Shown here piece after piece: positions 8,600 through 20,900 of a stretch of DNA of 64,000 nucleotides. Position 1 is the first letter of the stretch, and each line of letters starts with the position of its first letter. The translations under genes were made by a program, and so were the position numbers. The DNA lies in assembly GCA_001599935.1 (NCBI GenBank), contig BCIJ01000020.1, positions 3,940 through 67,939 on the forward strand, given 5' to 3'. This DNA is from Holtermannia corniformis. Lineage: Eukaryota > Basidiomycota > Tremellomycetes > Holtermanniales. The notes under the pieces were generated by a model, which saw only the letters and a list, made by a program, of their open reading frames with translations, had not been told where the DNA came from and ran no database searches.

Positions 8600-9304
8600 G
8601 CGGGTGGCGGAGGTCAAAGGGTTATAAGCTGCTGTGGATGCCACGTCATGACAGTTCATTCGCTGTGGTGGTCACATCGCCGGCTGCGGGATACGGCTAT
8701 CGTCGCTGCCTGTGCAAAGGACTGACGAAGTGACCATCATGGCTGCTACATGGGCGAAAAAATGTGACCCTCGACGGTCGATACATGGGAACAACGTGGT
8801 CACATCGTGGCTACATGCTTTTCACGTCGACGTGGCGGCCACCGTGGGCACGTCGTGGCCACCGAAAAACAGCCATCGGCCTGGCCCGTAGTGAGTACTG
8901 GCCGAACAGAACGACGACGTGGCAGTTCAAAAAAGCGCACCGGAGCCTGACCCTTTTGTGCAAGTATAGCGAGTTTGGCGGCGACTCCAAGCGATAGCGC
9001 TGATCTTGAAACGAGCTTTGGTGCACTCGAGTCGCGGAGGGTGCCATGTCCGCCTGCTTTCATCGTCGTGTTCAGACGTGCAGTCTGGGTGCAACGCACG
9101 GACATCGTGTTGCACTGGCTAACCTACGCTTGTACCCTTGAGCCGGTTTCTCGCTCTGCCGTGAGCGTCGATCCAAGTCGCCAGCTTTGAAAAAGACATG
9201 CAGCTCTCTGATCAATCCTCGAAGATGCGATAGCGCACAGCTGACGTGCGGTTCCTCGTCCTAATCGCCCATTCTTGCCACCTATCGATACATGGATTCA
9301 GCAC
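8600..9304. other. Intergenic stretch without a supported gene
   Basis: Lies between the presumed promoter side of the broken gene and the stop of the FHA/G-patch gene. It has an imperfect repeat of GTGGTCACATCG (8668-8679, 8796-8807) and related GTGACC/CTACATG motifs between 8660 and 8870. Short ORFs on both strands lack recognisable content. Confidence 0.5.
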
Positions 9305-10600
9305 CTATTCACGATACGCTTGGCCCCAACGCTTCTCCCTGCCCTTGACCCTCCACGCCCCCTCGGCCGCTCCAACGTCGACACCGGTGCCGACCCCCAA
9401 GCCAGCCCTACGGTCGAGTATCTCGACTCTGACGGGCTCGAGCCTGCCCTCGTTTCGCGCACCGAGGCCGATGCCAGGCGTCCAGCCTTGTTTCATCAGC
9501 AGTGTTTGGCCGAGGTTTGGCGCTGGCGCCGCGGGGGTGGAAGAGGGGGGCGGACAAGGCCGGTGTTCCGGATAGAGTCGCCGTCTCTGCGCTGAGCGAT
9601 CAATGTAGATCCTACCGTTGGTGGGTTGGGCGTCGGCGCTAGGTGCCGGGTTGAGACTGGGACTGGGCTCGGTGACGGCGCCGGGATCGAGCAGAGTCGC
9701 TCGGAGTCGCTTCATCTCGAGCTTGCGCCTTCGCTCTGCGTCTTCCTTTTTCGACTTGGCCGTCAATGCGATCCTCGGCGTGTGCGTGGCCTCGTCGACG
9801 TCGACGTGTTTCCTCTTTGCCGAGGCGGTCGAGCCGTCGTCTAGTTGAATCTGGTTCGTCCCGTCCACGCCGCATTCGGCGCACGGGAGGTCCGGATGCA
9901 AGTGAACGGTCAATGTGGTCTCGCCGATCCGCAGGATGGACAGGTGGGACAGTGGGAACGGTGTGGAAGCGTGTTTAGGCGGGGACAGACGCTTTGGCTT
10001 GGCCGTCGTCGCGACAAACGTGCCGAGCGTCGAGCCGAGATCGACAATCCACCACCCGAGCGCATCGCCCTCGGCGCCGCTATCATCGTATGCGCCTTTG
10101 GGACCATAGTAGATGCACGCGTGCAGTTTACTGACTTGCATCTCTTTGATCCGGAGCCTGGCGCGGCCCGGGTGCGTCAACCGATCCCGCCCAATCTCGA
10201 TCCCGTGCTGGCGTGCGTCGAACAGTGCGACGTGGCCGTGTATGAGTGCGCCGCTCGGGCTGGCGGTCACGACTAGGCGGAGGACGTGGGTGGGTAGCGT
10301 TGGTGACCTCGAGCGCGGGCGAGGAAAGGCGTGTCTGTGATGATGGTTGGATCCGTTTGAACGCGTGATCGCAGCCAGCTGTTCGGGGGCCATGAGCGCT
10401 CCCCAGCCGACGTCTTGGACCTCGCCGGGCTCGAGTGGGGACTGGGCACGAGCACGGGATTGGGCCATGGAGGATGACTCGGCAGTGGTATAGTGCCATT
10501 GCTTTGTGATGGGATCGACCGACGCATACGTGTTGGAGCCGGCGTGGTGGTACAGGTTGCCGGTTGGCAGGTAGGTCCATGTATCGGCGGGTGAAGGCAT
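9305..10600 (-). CDS. OCRE-FHA-G-patch protein (AGGF1-like)
   Basis: Single-exon protein of 431 residues from ATG 10600. An upstream extension in frame begins with TTG and lacks an ATG; a short 5' exon is possible. Near the N terminus an aromatic block (TWTYLPTGNLYHHAGSNTY..WHY) resembles an OCRE repeat. The centre (residues about 105-235) is an FHA domain: EIGRDRL, SKLHACIYY and DLGSTLGTFV are the phosphothreonine-binding landmarks. The C-terminal MKQGWTPGIGLGARNEGRLEP is a G-patch, which activates DEAH helicases. The same domain order is known in AGGF1-type proteins linked to RNA processing, so a nuclear role is likely. Head-to-head with the next gene; the two ATGs are 170 bases apart. Confidence 0.85.
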   Translation of the reverse strand: MPSPADTWTYLPTGNLYHHAGSNTYASVDPITKQWHYTTAESSSMAQSRARAQSPLEPGEVQDVGWGALMAPEQLAAITRSNGSNHHHRHAFPRPRSRSPTLPTHVLRLVVTASPSGALIHGHVALFDARQHGIEIGRDRLTHPGRARLRIKEMQVSKLHACIYYGPKGAYDDSGAEGDALGWWIVDLGSTLGTFVATTAKPKRLSPPKHASTPFPLSHLSILRIGETTLTVHLHPDLPCAECGVDGTNQIQLDDGSTASAKRKHVDVDEATHTPRIALTAKSKKEDAERRRKLEMKRLRATLLDPGAVTEPSPSLNPAPSADAQPTNGRIYIDRSAQRRRLYPEHRPCPPPSSTPAAPAPNLGQTLLMKQGWTPGIGLGARNEGRLEPVRVEILDRRAGLGVGTGVDVGAAEGAWRVKGREKRWGQAYRE

Positions 10601-10769
10601 CGGCTGCTGTGCCCACGTCTGCGATGGTGTCTGTTGCTGTTGAGAGCCAGAGTGAGAAAGGAGCAACAATCGTGTGCGGCGTGTTGGTGACGTGTTGGAC
10701 GGCGAGAAAGTCGTTCAGAGCATTGTCAACGACGTTGGGAGCGATACAGTGTCAAGAAGGCCTTGCATA

Positions 10770-12506
10770 ATGCTCCAGAGGGTGTACAGGATGCGTGCAC
10801 GGTATCTCGCCGTCGTGCGTCAACCGAGCTCAACAACCGTGTCCAGCACCGCCCTCCCTCGCCTGCTCGCTCTCCCTCCCGTTCGTCACTATGCTACACC
10901 CCAGCCGCCTGCATCAACACCCGAGCAGCCGCTCGTGCTCCCTCACGACATGCCGCGCGAAGACTATGCGAGTCCAGCCATGTACACGCTCTCCTACCTG
11001 GCCCGGATCGTGCGCTACCTCGTCATCTCGGGCCTGTCGCTGTCTCTGCTCTCGTTTGCCGGGTTTGAAGGCGCTCACTGGTATATCGAGCACGTCGCTC
11101 TGTGTGAACCCTCGCGATCAGCTCAAGCGGACGAGTACGGCTGGCAAGACGAGTATCAGGGTTGGACGGGCGGTCAAGACGGTGGGACGGACCCCAGGCT
11201 CGGGTGGAAAGCTCGCCATGCACTGCGCGGCGCATGGCTCTGTCAACACCTCGGTGCTGGCGCTTCTCCCGGCTCGATAGGGTCATCAGCATCGTCCCTG
11301 CACGGCAACGTTAATGCCGCAAAGGGCCTCATCAACGTCGCCGGCGGAAGGGTCAATAAAGTCGATCGAGGGTACGAGCTCGCAGACGACTATCTCGACC
11401 TTGCCATCCGTCAAGCTCGCAAACGGAACCTCGTGTTCCCGCACGAGCTCTCGGTACTGCGCCCGCCAGGTCCCCCTCGCGGTTCGAGCCCAGCACCGGG
11501 ACCACCGCCCGACCCGACCGCGATCGACCTGGTCCTCCTTAAAGCCGGCATCTTGGAACGCATCTCTACAGCGGATTCAAGATCCCGAGCGCAGGATCTG
11601 TACGAGACGGTTCTGAGTGCGCTGCTGGGTGCTGGCGTCGGGACCGAGGCCAAGGTGTTGCGACTGGCGGGCAAGATTGGCGATCTCTGTGCGAAACGCG
11701 GTGATGGGATCGGTGCGCGCGAGTGGTGGGCGTGGGGACTGGCGCGGGCTGGGGTCGATGTGGGACCGGTGCAGGCGACAGAGGTGGAGCCGACGACGAG
11801 CAACAGAGCGTGGTTTGGCTGGGGTAACCCGATCGAGGCGCCTGCACCGATAGCTATATCGCCAATCGTCTCGACCGCACCCGTGTCGACTGCATCACCC
11901 GCACTGCTGCGCGCCACCACTTCGCTCTTCATCTCCCTCGCCGCTCACCACGCCACCACCTCGTCCCTGTCGACCGCTCAAACATTACAAACGCTCGCAC
12001 TGGCCCACATTCCATCCCAAGTCGACCGTATCCCTTCACCAACTCGTACGAGCGCGCCATCGACTCTACACTCGGCCTGGCTACGGTCCCGCCGCGCGCT
12101 ACTCTCACTCCACCTCGGATCCGTGCTGCATGCCCAACGCGTCTCTGCCGGCTCTGTCCAACTGCTCGACACGGCCGTCAAAGACGCCGAGAGCGTGCTC
12201 AATGTCCTCACCTCGACCGCGTTCGAGAGACTGGCAGCGGCAAAGGTGCTACTGAGCGACAGTGTGAAAACGGCGGCCGAGGCGCACTATACCCGAGCCG
12301 TCCTGCTCGAGCGCTCTCACTCTGACGCGGACAAGGACGTGCTCGAGCGTGTACTCGAAGACCTAGAGCGCGCACTCGTGCTGACCGGGGGTAGCGACGG
12401 TCCCGCGCACGAGCTGGCGCAGGCCAGAGGGGCCGATTGGCAGAGGTACTGGAAGGCGCATGTGCGCGTTCGTGACAAGCTTGGTATGGGTAGTGAGGCA
12501 GAGTAG
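10770..12506 (+). CDS. Mitochondrial single-pass TPR-type protein (Mgr3-like)
   Basis: Uninterrupted frame; ATG 10770 begins MLQRVYRMRARYLAVVRQPS, an Arg-rich, acid-free presequence with a plausible cleavage zone near VRHYATP. The frame upstream of this ATG begins only with GTG. One membrane segment (YLARIVRYLVISGLSLSLLSF) is followed by a long helical soluble part with paired-helix repeats (GYELADDYLDLAIRQA, AQDLYETVLSALLGAG, AEAHYTRAVLLERSH). This layout matches Mgr3-family adaptors of the i-AAA protease in the mitochondrial inner membrane; the family assignment is by architecture, not by a signature motif. Confidence 0.6.
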   Translation: MLQRVYRMRARYLAVVRQPSSTTVSSTALPRLLALPPVRHYATPQPPASTPEQPLVLPHDMPREDYASPAMYTLSYLARIVRYLVISGLSLSLLSFAGFEGAHWYIEHVALCEPSRSAQADEYGWQDEYQGWTGGQDGGTDPRLGWKARHALRGAWLCQHLGAGASPGSIGSSASSLHGNVNAAKGLINVAGGRVNKVDRGYELADDYLDLAIRQARKRNLVFPHELSVLRPPGPPRGSSPAPGPPPDPTAIDLVLLKAGILERISTADSRSRAQDLYETVLSALLGAGVGTEAKVLRLAGKIGDLCAKRGDGIGAREWWAWGLARAGVDVGPVQATEVEPTTSNRAWFGWGNPIEAPAPIAISPIVSTAPVSTASPALLRATTSLFISLAAHHATTSSLSTAQTLQTLALAHIPSQVDRIPSPTRTSAPSTLHSAWLRSRRALLSLHLGSVLHAQRVSAGSVQLLDTAVKDAESVLNVLTSTAFERLAAAKVLLSDSVKTAAEAHYTRAVLLERSHSDADKDVLERVLEDLERALVLTGGSDGPAHELAQARGADWQRYWKAHVRVRDKLGMGSEAE

Positions 12507-12690
12507 CTATGCAGCATGCTCCCCAGTGCACTCGTACGGTCGCCATTGTCGTCGAGATCGAGTCGGAAGTGACGGTCGACAGTGCACCGTGCCACGGCGC
12601 GACCGTCTCGTCGCTTGGTTTGACCACCTCGACCGCTTCTTGCACCATCCATCCGGTTCATCATCCCACCCTGTCAGCAGCACCCAAGCC

Positions 12691-15600
12691 ATGCCGCCGA
12701 CGGGCCCGCGCTCACGCCCTCCAGGCAGCCAGCAGCAGCAGCAGCAGCGGCCGAGCGCAAACTCGCGCAACGAGGTGTTTGAAAACATCTTTGGTCGTCC
12801 CGCAGGCGGCCATCACCTCACGCCTCAGCCAGAGTATGCTCAGCAGCAGCAGCAGCTTGCGTATCATCAGCAGCCACAGCATCAGCAGTACTATGGTCAC
12901 CAGCCGCAGCCGCAGCCGCTGCCGGCTCACGTCCCGTTGCCGCCGAGGGGGACGTCGGCCTCTGCTCTGGGCGTGGGACCGCCGCCGGGACAGGGCTATG
13001 GCTACCAGGGCTATCCGCACGGGGTGAGTGCTGTCCTGGTCCATGCGGGACAGTGAGCAGGCTGAAGAGCGGACAACAGCTCGACCCTCGTCAACGTCGC
13101 GTTTCCACCACTCCATCAATCGCTCCCTCGACCCACTCGTCCTCGTCCTACCATCACCCACCGGCACCCTACCCTCCGTACAGCTACTCTCCCGATCCAC
13201 CGCCTGGTGGCGCTGCGCCCATGCCCTCGCGCTCAACGTACCAACCGTCGGCATACCCCGACCGCGCACGGAGCGTCTCCAACCAGTCGTCCCTCTACCC
13301 CGTCCCACAGGGTACCGCCGTGCGCGCAGAAGACGTAGCTCAACACAGTGGTTCAGGTCTCACCCCCGCTCAAGCATACCAGCGTTCAGAAGGCTACGGC
13401 GTCCCGTCCCCTTCACCCTCGCCAGCCTCGGCCACGTTCCCACATCGCAAACCGCAGTCCCCGCCGCCGGATTACGGCCGTGCAACGGGCAGTGGCGCAG
13501 ACCCCAGGTTTGATGGCAAGGGTGGAGGACCGCTGGATGATATCCTGGGCATCCCGCCCCGCAGTACGCGCCCATTGGAACCGAGCACAGACTTTTGGGA
13601 CGAGCCAGGGAGTGGTGAGTGTCTGGTTGACCGTGTTGCTAAGACTGATGGCCATAGTCGCTCAGCCGCCTGCTGCTCAGCCGGGACCGTCGCGAACGGC
13701 ACCGGGACATCGCCGCAACCCGTCCGACTCGTCAATCACTAGCAGCTACACGCAGTATGGATCAAGGCCGCCAATGGTGTACGTCTCATCAGCTCAATCG
13801 TGCGCACTGACTCGCCCAGCCCGCTCTCGCAGATTGACGATCGTGCGACCGAATCCGCATACGAGAGCCCGACAACACCGACCGGGTCCGAGTCGGGCTT
13901 TGCAGCCATGGCGAATCGCAGGCTGTCATCGCGCAAGTCGATCGATTCCGTAAAGTCGCTGCCTTCGGGCCAGCCGCCAGCTTCGCGCTCCTCGCGACAC
14001 CACAACCCGGCGACGGGCGCGTCCTCTTCGTCGATCGAGAACCGCGCGACCTCGTTCTCGGGCTCGTCGTCGAATCGAGAGACGGCCGTCGCCGCTGTAC
14101 GCTCGGGCTCGGTCGGCCATGGTGTCAAGCACCAACCGCCGGTCCCGGCCTTTCCGCCTTCAGCGTACAACTACCCTTCACCTTCCAACTCGTTGCGCTC
14201 GCTCTCAAACGCACAGGCTGGGACCGTCACCCGAGCGGCTTCAGTCGCGCGCTCGGCCGCACTGCAACAGTTTGCAACCTTGAACGCCGCTTTCCTCTCC
14301 CAAGTCGCTGGCGCGTTCAAGCAGCTCATCCCTCTCGCCGAGCGCATCAAAGACGGCTTGACGTACCAAAACGCATTCGACGGCCGTGAAGCCGTCTCGT
14401 TCATTGCCGACATTATCCGCACCCAAGACCGTAACCTCGCCCTGCTACTCGGCCGTGCGCTCGATGCCCAAAAGTTTTTCCACGACGTGACGTATGACCA
14501 TCGATTGAGAGATACCCCGCTCGAGCTCTACCAGTTTCGAGAGCGCCTCGCCACGCCTTTCATGCCGGGCGATGGCCAGATCACGGGCAGCCCGACCTCG
14601 GATCATCACTCGCTCGCGCTCTCGCGACCGCCGTCGGGTGGGACGCCGAAGCGGCCCGCCGCGAGGCAGTTTATCTCGGACGCTGGCTCGTCGTTTACGA
14701 CCGACTCGCACGCGTCGTCGGCGCAACCGACGCCGACGACCTCGACCTCGAATCTGTCCCATCACCACTCGCCGCAGCTCATGACGGCGCTTCCATCCGG
14801 GACGAGCAACGCTGCACGCGACGACGACGCTGTTTCCGTTGAAGACGCACTGCCCGTCGGCATCTTCACCCTGCTCACAGACTGCTACTCGCCGACATGC
14901 TCAAAGTACTCGCTCTGCTACTCGATCAACTGTCCGCGCAGGCTCGAGCAGATGAAGCGCCTCAACATGAAGCCCGAGCCGGGACTCAGTCACAAGCTGA
15001 GCGAGGAGAGCCTAGGCGAGGTCAAAGAGACGGGCACGCTGTGGATCCACTCGGTCCCGCAGGAGATTGTAGACAGCGTCGACGACACGGAGAAGAAGCG
15101 CCAAGAAGCGATCAACGAGGCCATCTACACTGAGCGCGACTTTGTGCGCGACCTCGAATACCTTCGAGATGTCAGTGTAGCGCGCGCAAGGACAATGTGC
15201 TGACAGACACTCAGTCGTGGGTCAAGCCACTCCGGACGCGAGAAGATATCATTGCCGCCGCTCGGCGCGACGATTTCGTGACCCAAGTGTTCTGGAACGT
15301 GCACGATATCCTCGCCGTCAACTCTGCACTGTCGGAAAAGCTCACAAAGCGGCAAAAACAGCAGCCCGTCGTCTCGGCTATCGGTGACCTCTACCTCGAG
15401 TGGGTGCCCCAGTTTGAGCCGTTTGTGGCGTACGGTGCACATCAGCTGTTTGGCAAGTACGAGTTTGAAAAGGAAAAGAGCTCCAACCCGGCGTTCCAAA
15501 AGTTTGTCGATGTACGTCGTGACCGGCACAGAGGTCTGTCGGCTAATTGATCGCTTCACAGGAAACGGAGCGGAACCCAGAGTCGCGCAAGCTCGAGCTC

Positions 15601-17833
15601 AACGGCTACTTGACGAAACCGACGACAAGGCTAGCGAGGTATCCGCTCCTGCTCGAGGTCGTGCTTAAATACACGCCCGAAGGTCATTCCGACAAGAAGG
15701 ATCTTCCCGAAGTCATCAAGCTCGTGCGCGCCTTCTTGGCCAAAGTCAACATTGAGAGCGGCAAATCTGAAAACCTGTTCAACCTCGCTCAACTCGATCA
15801 ACAGTTGGTCTTTCGGCCGGGAGAGACGATTGTATGTGATGCAGCCACGCGCGCAGAGCTGACGACGGCAGGATCTCCGGCTGAAGGACCAGAACCGCGA
15901 GTTGGTGTACAAGGGCCCGCTGAAGCGGCGCGGGGGGACACAGGGCGAGAATGCGGATCTCATGGTCTTCTTGTTCGATCACGCTCTGTTGCTCGTCAAG
16001 CCGAAATGGGTCAACAAGCAGGAGCAGTACAAGGTCTACCGCCGGGTTGGTGCCGCAGTTCCGTCTTGAACACGGCCAAACTGACCAAACTAGCCAATCC
16101 CCCTCGAGCTCCTGACGCTCAGCAGCCCAGACGAGCAGTTCAACCTGTCTAAAAACTCGAGTCGAGCCAAGCTCATGTCGAGGCCCTCGGCAGGAAAGTC
16201 GACCACCTCGATTGCAGCACAGCCAAAGCCAGAAAGCAAGCATGGCTTCTCACTCACGATCAACCACCTCGGTCGCAAGGGCTACTCGATGGTGCTCTGG
16301 GCAGAGACGTATGTTGGCCGCAAAAAGTGGCTCGAGCACATCGACAAGCAGCAGTCGATCTTGCGCGAGCGCAGCCAGGTCTTTGTGACCGAATCGTTGA
16401 CGGACCACTACTTTGTCGGCTTGAAAAAGGTCAACTGCACGAGCCCGTATGGTGCGTTGCGATTCTGAGGCGTGACAGTACTGATCCGGCTCAGACGGTG
16501 GAAGGCGAATGATTTACGGGACCGACGAGGGCGTCTACTTTTCAAACTTGCACGATGACAAGCTGCGCGAGCCCGTCAAAGTCATCGTTCTGCCAGATGT
16601 CACGCAAGTCGACGTGATCGAGGAGTTTCAGCTCCTCATCGTGTTGTCAGGTCCGTCTGATCAGGTGATCGATCACTCACGGCTGACATAGTACAGAGCG
16701 CTCGGTGCAAACGTTCCCACTTGATTGCCTCGACCCGAATGACCCCAGTGCGGCGCTCAAACGCGGCAAGCGCATCTCGTCCCATACGTCCTTCTTCAAG
16801 TCGGGCATGTGTCTCGGCAAGACTCTTGTCTGTGTGGTCAAGTCGAGTAGTCTGTCTAGCACCATCAAGGTGCTAGAACCGGTCGATCAGTCGGCACGCG
16901 GCAAGAAACCACAGACGTCGTTCATGAAACGACTGAACGGCGCCAACGAATCGCTCAGGGTGTTCAAAGTACGACCCTGGGTCCGTCCACACCGAGCTAA
17001 CGTTTACAGGAATTCTACATCCCTACCGAGTCGAGCTCGATCCACTTTCTCAAGACAAAGCTCTGTGTGGGATGCACAAAGGGTTTCGAGATTGTCGATC
17101 TCGAGTCGCTTGACACTCAAGGTCTTCTTGACCCCTCGGACAACTCGCTCGACTTTGTCTCGCGACGAGAAAACGTGCGGCCGATCTCAATCTATCGCAT
17201 CGAGGGTGACTTTTTATTGTGCTACGACGGTGCGTTGAACGTGGCCGTTGGCGCTCGGCTGACGAGCTCCAGAGTTTGCATTCTACGTCAACAAGAATGG
17301 GTGGCGAGCACGGCCAAAGTGGGCAATCGTCTGGGAAGGTTCGCCGACGGCGTTTGGTAAGTGCATGCATGACCCCACAGATTGCGCTCACGCTCCCAGC
17401 GCTGCACTACCCGTACGTGCTCGCGTTCGAGCCGACTTTTGTCGAGGTCCGAAACGTCGAGTCGGGTCACTTGGTGCAGATCATCCCGGGCAACAACGTG
17501 CGATGTCTCTTTGCCGATACGCCGCCGTCGGCCATCCAAGCTCCGGCGCGCAACATGGGTCCGATGCAGCAATACCCGCCACCGAACCGCTCGCCATATG
17601 GCCAAGCGCAAATGTATCCGCCATACGGCAACGGTCAGCCCATGCTGCCTCCCCGACAACCAACGGGCTACGGCATGCCTATGCCTCCTCCCGTGCGGCC
17701 TCCGCACATGCGCCAACAGATCATCTTCGTGTCTGAAGAAGGCAACGTTCAAGTACTCAAACTGCAGCCGCCTCAATCGTCGTCTGCTTCCATCCGGGGT
17801 GACAAGGCGCACGCGCCCCGGCCGTCTCGGTGA
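12691..17833 (+). CDS. ROM2: Rho1 guanine nucleotide exchange factor (DEP-DH-PH-CNH)
   Basis: Multi-exon gene of more than ten short introns. ATG 12691 opens a Gln/Pro/Ser-rich N terminus with a polyQ tract. A DEP domain (LIPLAERIKDGLTYQNAFDG to TPLELYQF) follows, then the RhoGEF/DH domain (INEAIYTERDFVRDLEYLRD, KLELNGYLTKPTTRLARYPL), a split PH domain (ADLMVFLFDHALLLVK, VLWAETYVGRKKWLEHI) and a C-terminal citron-homology domain (IYGTDEGVYFSNL, GFEIVDLESLDTQ, PTFVEVRNVESGHLVQIIPG). This is the fixed order of fungal Rom1/Rom2, which load Rho1 with GTP at the plasma membrane in cell-wall integrity signalling. A Pro/Met/Gln-rich loop is inserted near the C terminus. The stop is at 17831. Confidence 0.93.
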
Positions 17834-17950
17834 TCATCCCAACATACCGCACCGCATCTCTTGTATCCTCACGGTCCCCATGCAATCCATACAGCCATGT
17901 ATTACGACTCCATCTCATTCTGTCGGGTACAGTACAATCTGCTTTCTACA

Positions 17951-20900
17951 CTAGTGGCCCTCGTGCTTGAGGCGCTCGCCCTCGTGGATCTTGGCCTCGT
18001 CTTTGCTCATCTTGCCGGAAATAACCTTGATCTCGCCCTTGAGCTGTGGGTGTCAGTCTTGGACTTGCAATCGCGTGCGACTCACCTTGTCCATGAAGCC
18101 GATCTTCTTGCCTGAGGAGTTGGAGCTGGTGCGACGGTGGCCCGACGCAGTCTTGCCGTTAGTCGAGCTGGGCGTGGGCGACAGGGCTGAGCCCGAACCC
18201 CGAGTCGAAGGTGATGACGGCGTCGCGACGACCGGCTTATCCTTTGGTGGGGTGGCTGGCGGCGCGCCAGTGCGATCAGCCGTCAGGTTGTGCGTCTCAG
18301 GCGGGAAATCCCTGACAGCCGGGTGGGCGCGGGGAGCGTTTTCGCTGCCAGGAGCGAGCGACGTGATACCGGCAGCGGGCTCGCTAGACGTAGGCGTCTT
18401 GGCTTCGCCGTAGGCTGCTCCTGGTTCGCGCGTGCTGCCAGGCTGGTCGCGCGTCGAAGGGTGACCGATCCCCTCGTGCTCGTGGCCGGGAGTGAGGCTC
18501 TTGGCGTCCGAGATGCCATTACCACCTGGAGCCTGTGTCAGCTACTGCGCACACGATCATGCGCTCTACTGACCCTCAGTTACAGCAGGCAAGCTCGACT
18601 CGGCCCCATAAGCGGCAGCGGGTAGGTCATGACCCCTGTGACCCTCTGTGCCACCGCGAATCGCCGTCACGCTCGCAGACGACTCGGCGCGCGCGTTCGT
18701 GGGCGGGGAAGGCGAAGTCAACAGCGAGGAAGCGGCACTCGCACGAGGTGTGTCTTCAGTGAAGACCGAGCTAGCCGATGTTGGCGCTTGGTCGTTGATT
18801 TCACGCGAGCCGGTGGCGGAAGCGAGGCCAGCGGCCGTCGCGCCCCCGATCGCAGCTCCGAGACCGTATCGGGCAAGCGTGTCATCATGGGTTGATTTGG
18901 ACGAGGTCGCACGGGCTACAGTCTCCTCTGTTGATGGTGCGTCGAGAGGAGTGTCGGCTTGGGCAGCTGGTAGCGCGGCGATGGTTGGTTCAGGGATCTT
19001 TGATCCAACGGGTGGCGGTTGCGCGGCAGTAGCTGGCAGAGAGGTCGTGTTGCCAATGTTGACCTCGGGCGCAGGCTCGGGAATGTTTGAAGCGGTAGGC
19101 GCAGGCTCGGCAGCAACAACGGGATGCGCGGGTTCAGCAGCGCGCGAGGTAGCAGGCTCGGGTACGGTCGAGGTCGCAGGAGGTGGCGAAGCAGGAGCCA
19201 GCGCGTGCGAAGCCGACCTAGGGCTCGTCGGTTCCGGGACGGTTGAAGTGACAGGCGGAGGCGAAGCGGACGTGACAGCATGCGACTCGGCGTGGTGGTG
19301 CTCCTTTTGCGTCGCAAGACCGCCAGCGCCAGCACCAGTAGGGGGGTACAAGCCTGTACCAGTCGTCGAGACGGAGCCTTTACGCGGGTAAATTTCGTTT
19401 CCGGTACTTTGGCGTGTCGCGGCGCTTGGGCGAGTGGGGTGAGGGCCTAGAGCAGCAGCGCCTGAACCAAGAACGCCACCGATCAGGTCTTTGGCCTTTT
19501 CCAGGAGACCTGGCTCGCCAGTGGCAGTGTTCGACGTTACGCTGGTGTTGCTCATGGTACTGGCACGACGTGGGCGGTCAGGAACAGGCGCTGAGAACTT
19601 TTCCAGAACGTGCGGCTGCGATTCGCGGCCTTTGTGCCATCAGTAACGTTGACTGGTATGTTTGCAGAGCCACGTACGTGGAGGGTTAATAGCTTCTCCC
19701 GCGCTGTGCACCAGATTCGTGACTTGGGCCCTGGCGTTCCCGACTACAAGTTCATCATCAGTCTGGCGCTCCATGCCATTGACTGTTGCATTAGCAGTCG
19801 CACGCACGAGGAGGGTTGATAGCTTCTCCCGCGCTATGCACCAAATTCGTGACTTGGGTCCTAGCGTTCTCGAAAAACGCTTTGAATTTATCATTAGTCC
19901 CGCTTGTATTCGCTGCATTCGAGGACGAACCGATGGCACTGCCGCGCCGACCGGCCGTCGGCGACGTCTCGCCAGCCCTCGGTCCTTGGTTGAGCGGGGT
20001 ACCGTCAGTCTTGTGACCGCTAATGTTTTCGATCAGGCTTGGTGGGATGGCGGTGAAAGCGGCTTTGCCGACTTCGTTGAGTGCGCTCGAGACGTCCTAG
20101 TCGAGTCAGCGAGGTTATACAGAATCGTGTGGTATAGACTAACCTCGTAGATCGATGTCGGGGCGTTGGCGGCGGTGCCGGGTGGCGGGACGGGTGCAAT
20201 AGCTAAGTCAGAGAAATAAGTCACATGCAAGATGCGATTCATGTGTACGTACGGCCCCAGCCTCCTGGAAGCTCCCTGCCGGGTGTGATGACGTCCTCTG
20301 GAGCGCTTGCAAACGCGTGCGGCGCTGCAAGACCCGTGTGTTCGGGCGCAACAGGCCCACTGGTACCGGCCACACCGTGAGTGCCGCCTGGGGCATCGCG
20401 CAGCCCGGCTGGTCCAGCGCCGCCCGCGCCTTGACCGATCCCGAGACCTCCGGCAAGCTGCCTCGCAGCCTGCTCACGGCCGCTCAGGCCTCTGAGCGAG
20501 TCATTGTCGAGTCCACTGTGAGCCAGCAAACCCTCCGTTTGAGGCTCTGCCGGAGTTGGCTTCGGCACCCGGTCTTCAAGTGACAATGCGCCGATCTGGT
20601 TCACGACGGTATCCGCCGAGCGCTCGCCGACAGGACCAGAGCCGGAACCAGCGTTAGGCCCTAGAAAGGACTGAATGTCGTTTTGAGCTTTGTCTAGGTT
20701 TTCCTGTCGGGACGCTTCGTTCGCTTTCTTTGCGTGGAATTCAGCAAGCGTCAGGCCTTCAGAGTGGCCTGAAGTGCCTGGCTTGGGTACGTTTGGCGAT
20801 GATCCGAGACCGCCGAAGCCTGGTGCTGGTGCTTGCTGTTGCTGTTGTGCATGCAACTGCTCGAGCGTCAAACCTTGACTGTGGCCCGACGTGCCAGGTT

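Noticed and set aside
10674..10769. Longer N terminus of the Mgr3-like protein
   Set aside because: It begins with GTG and reads poorly; ATG 10770 opens a clear mitochondrial presequence.
18648..19391. Plus-strand 247-codon ORF
   Set aside because: It is a shadow of the Pro/Ala-rich minus-strand gene, which splices through to a conserved C terminus.
19555..19555. Separate gene starting at the ATG at 19555
   Set aside because: The frame is open upstream and joins the 20.2-21.2 kb exon through good splice sites, so one longer gene is more likely.
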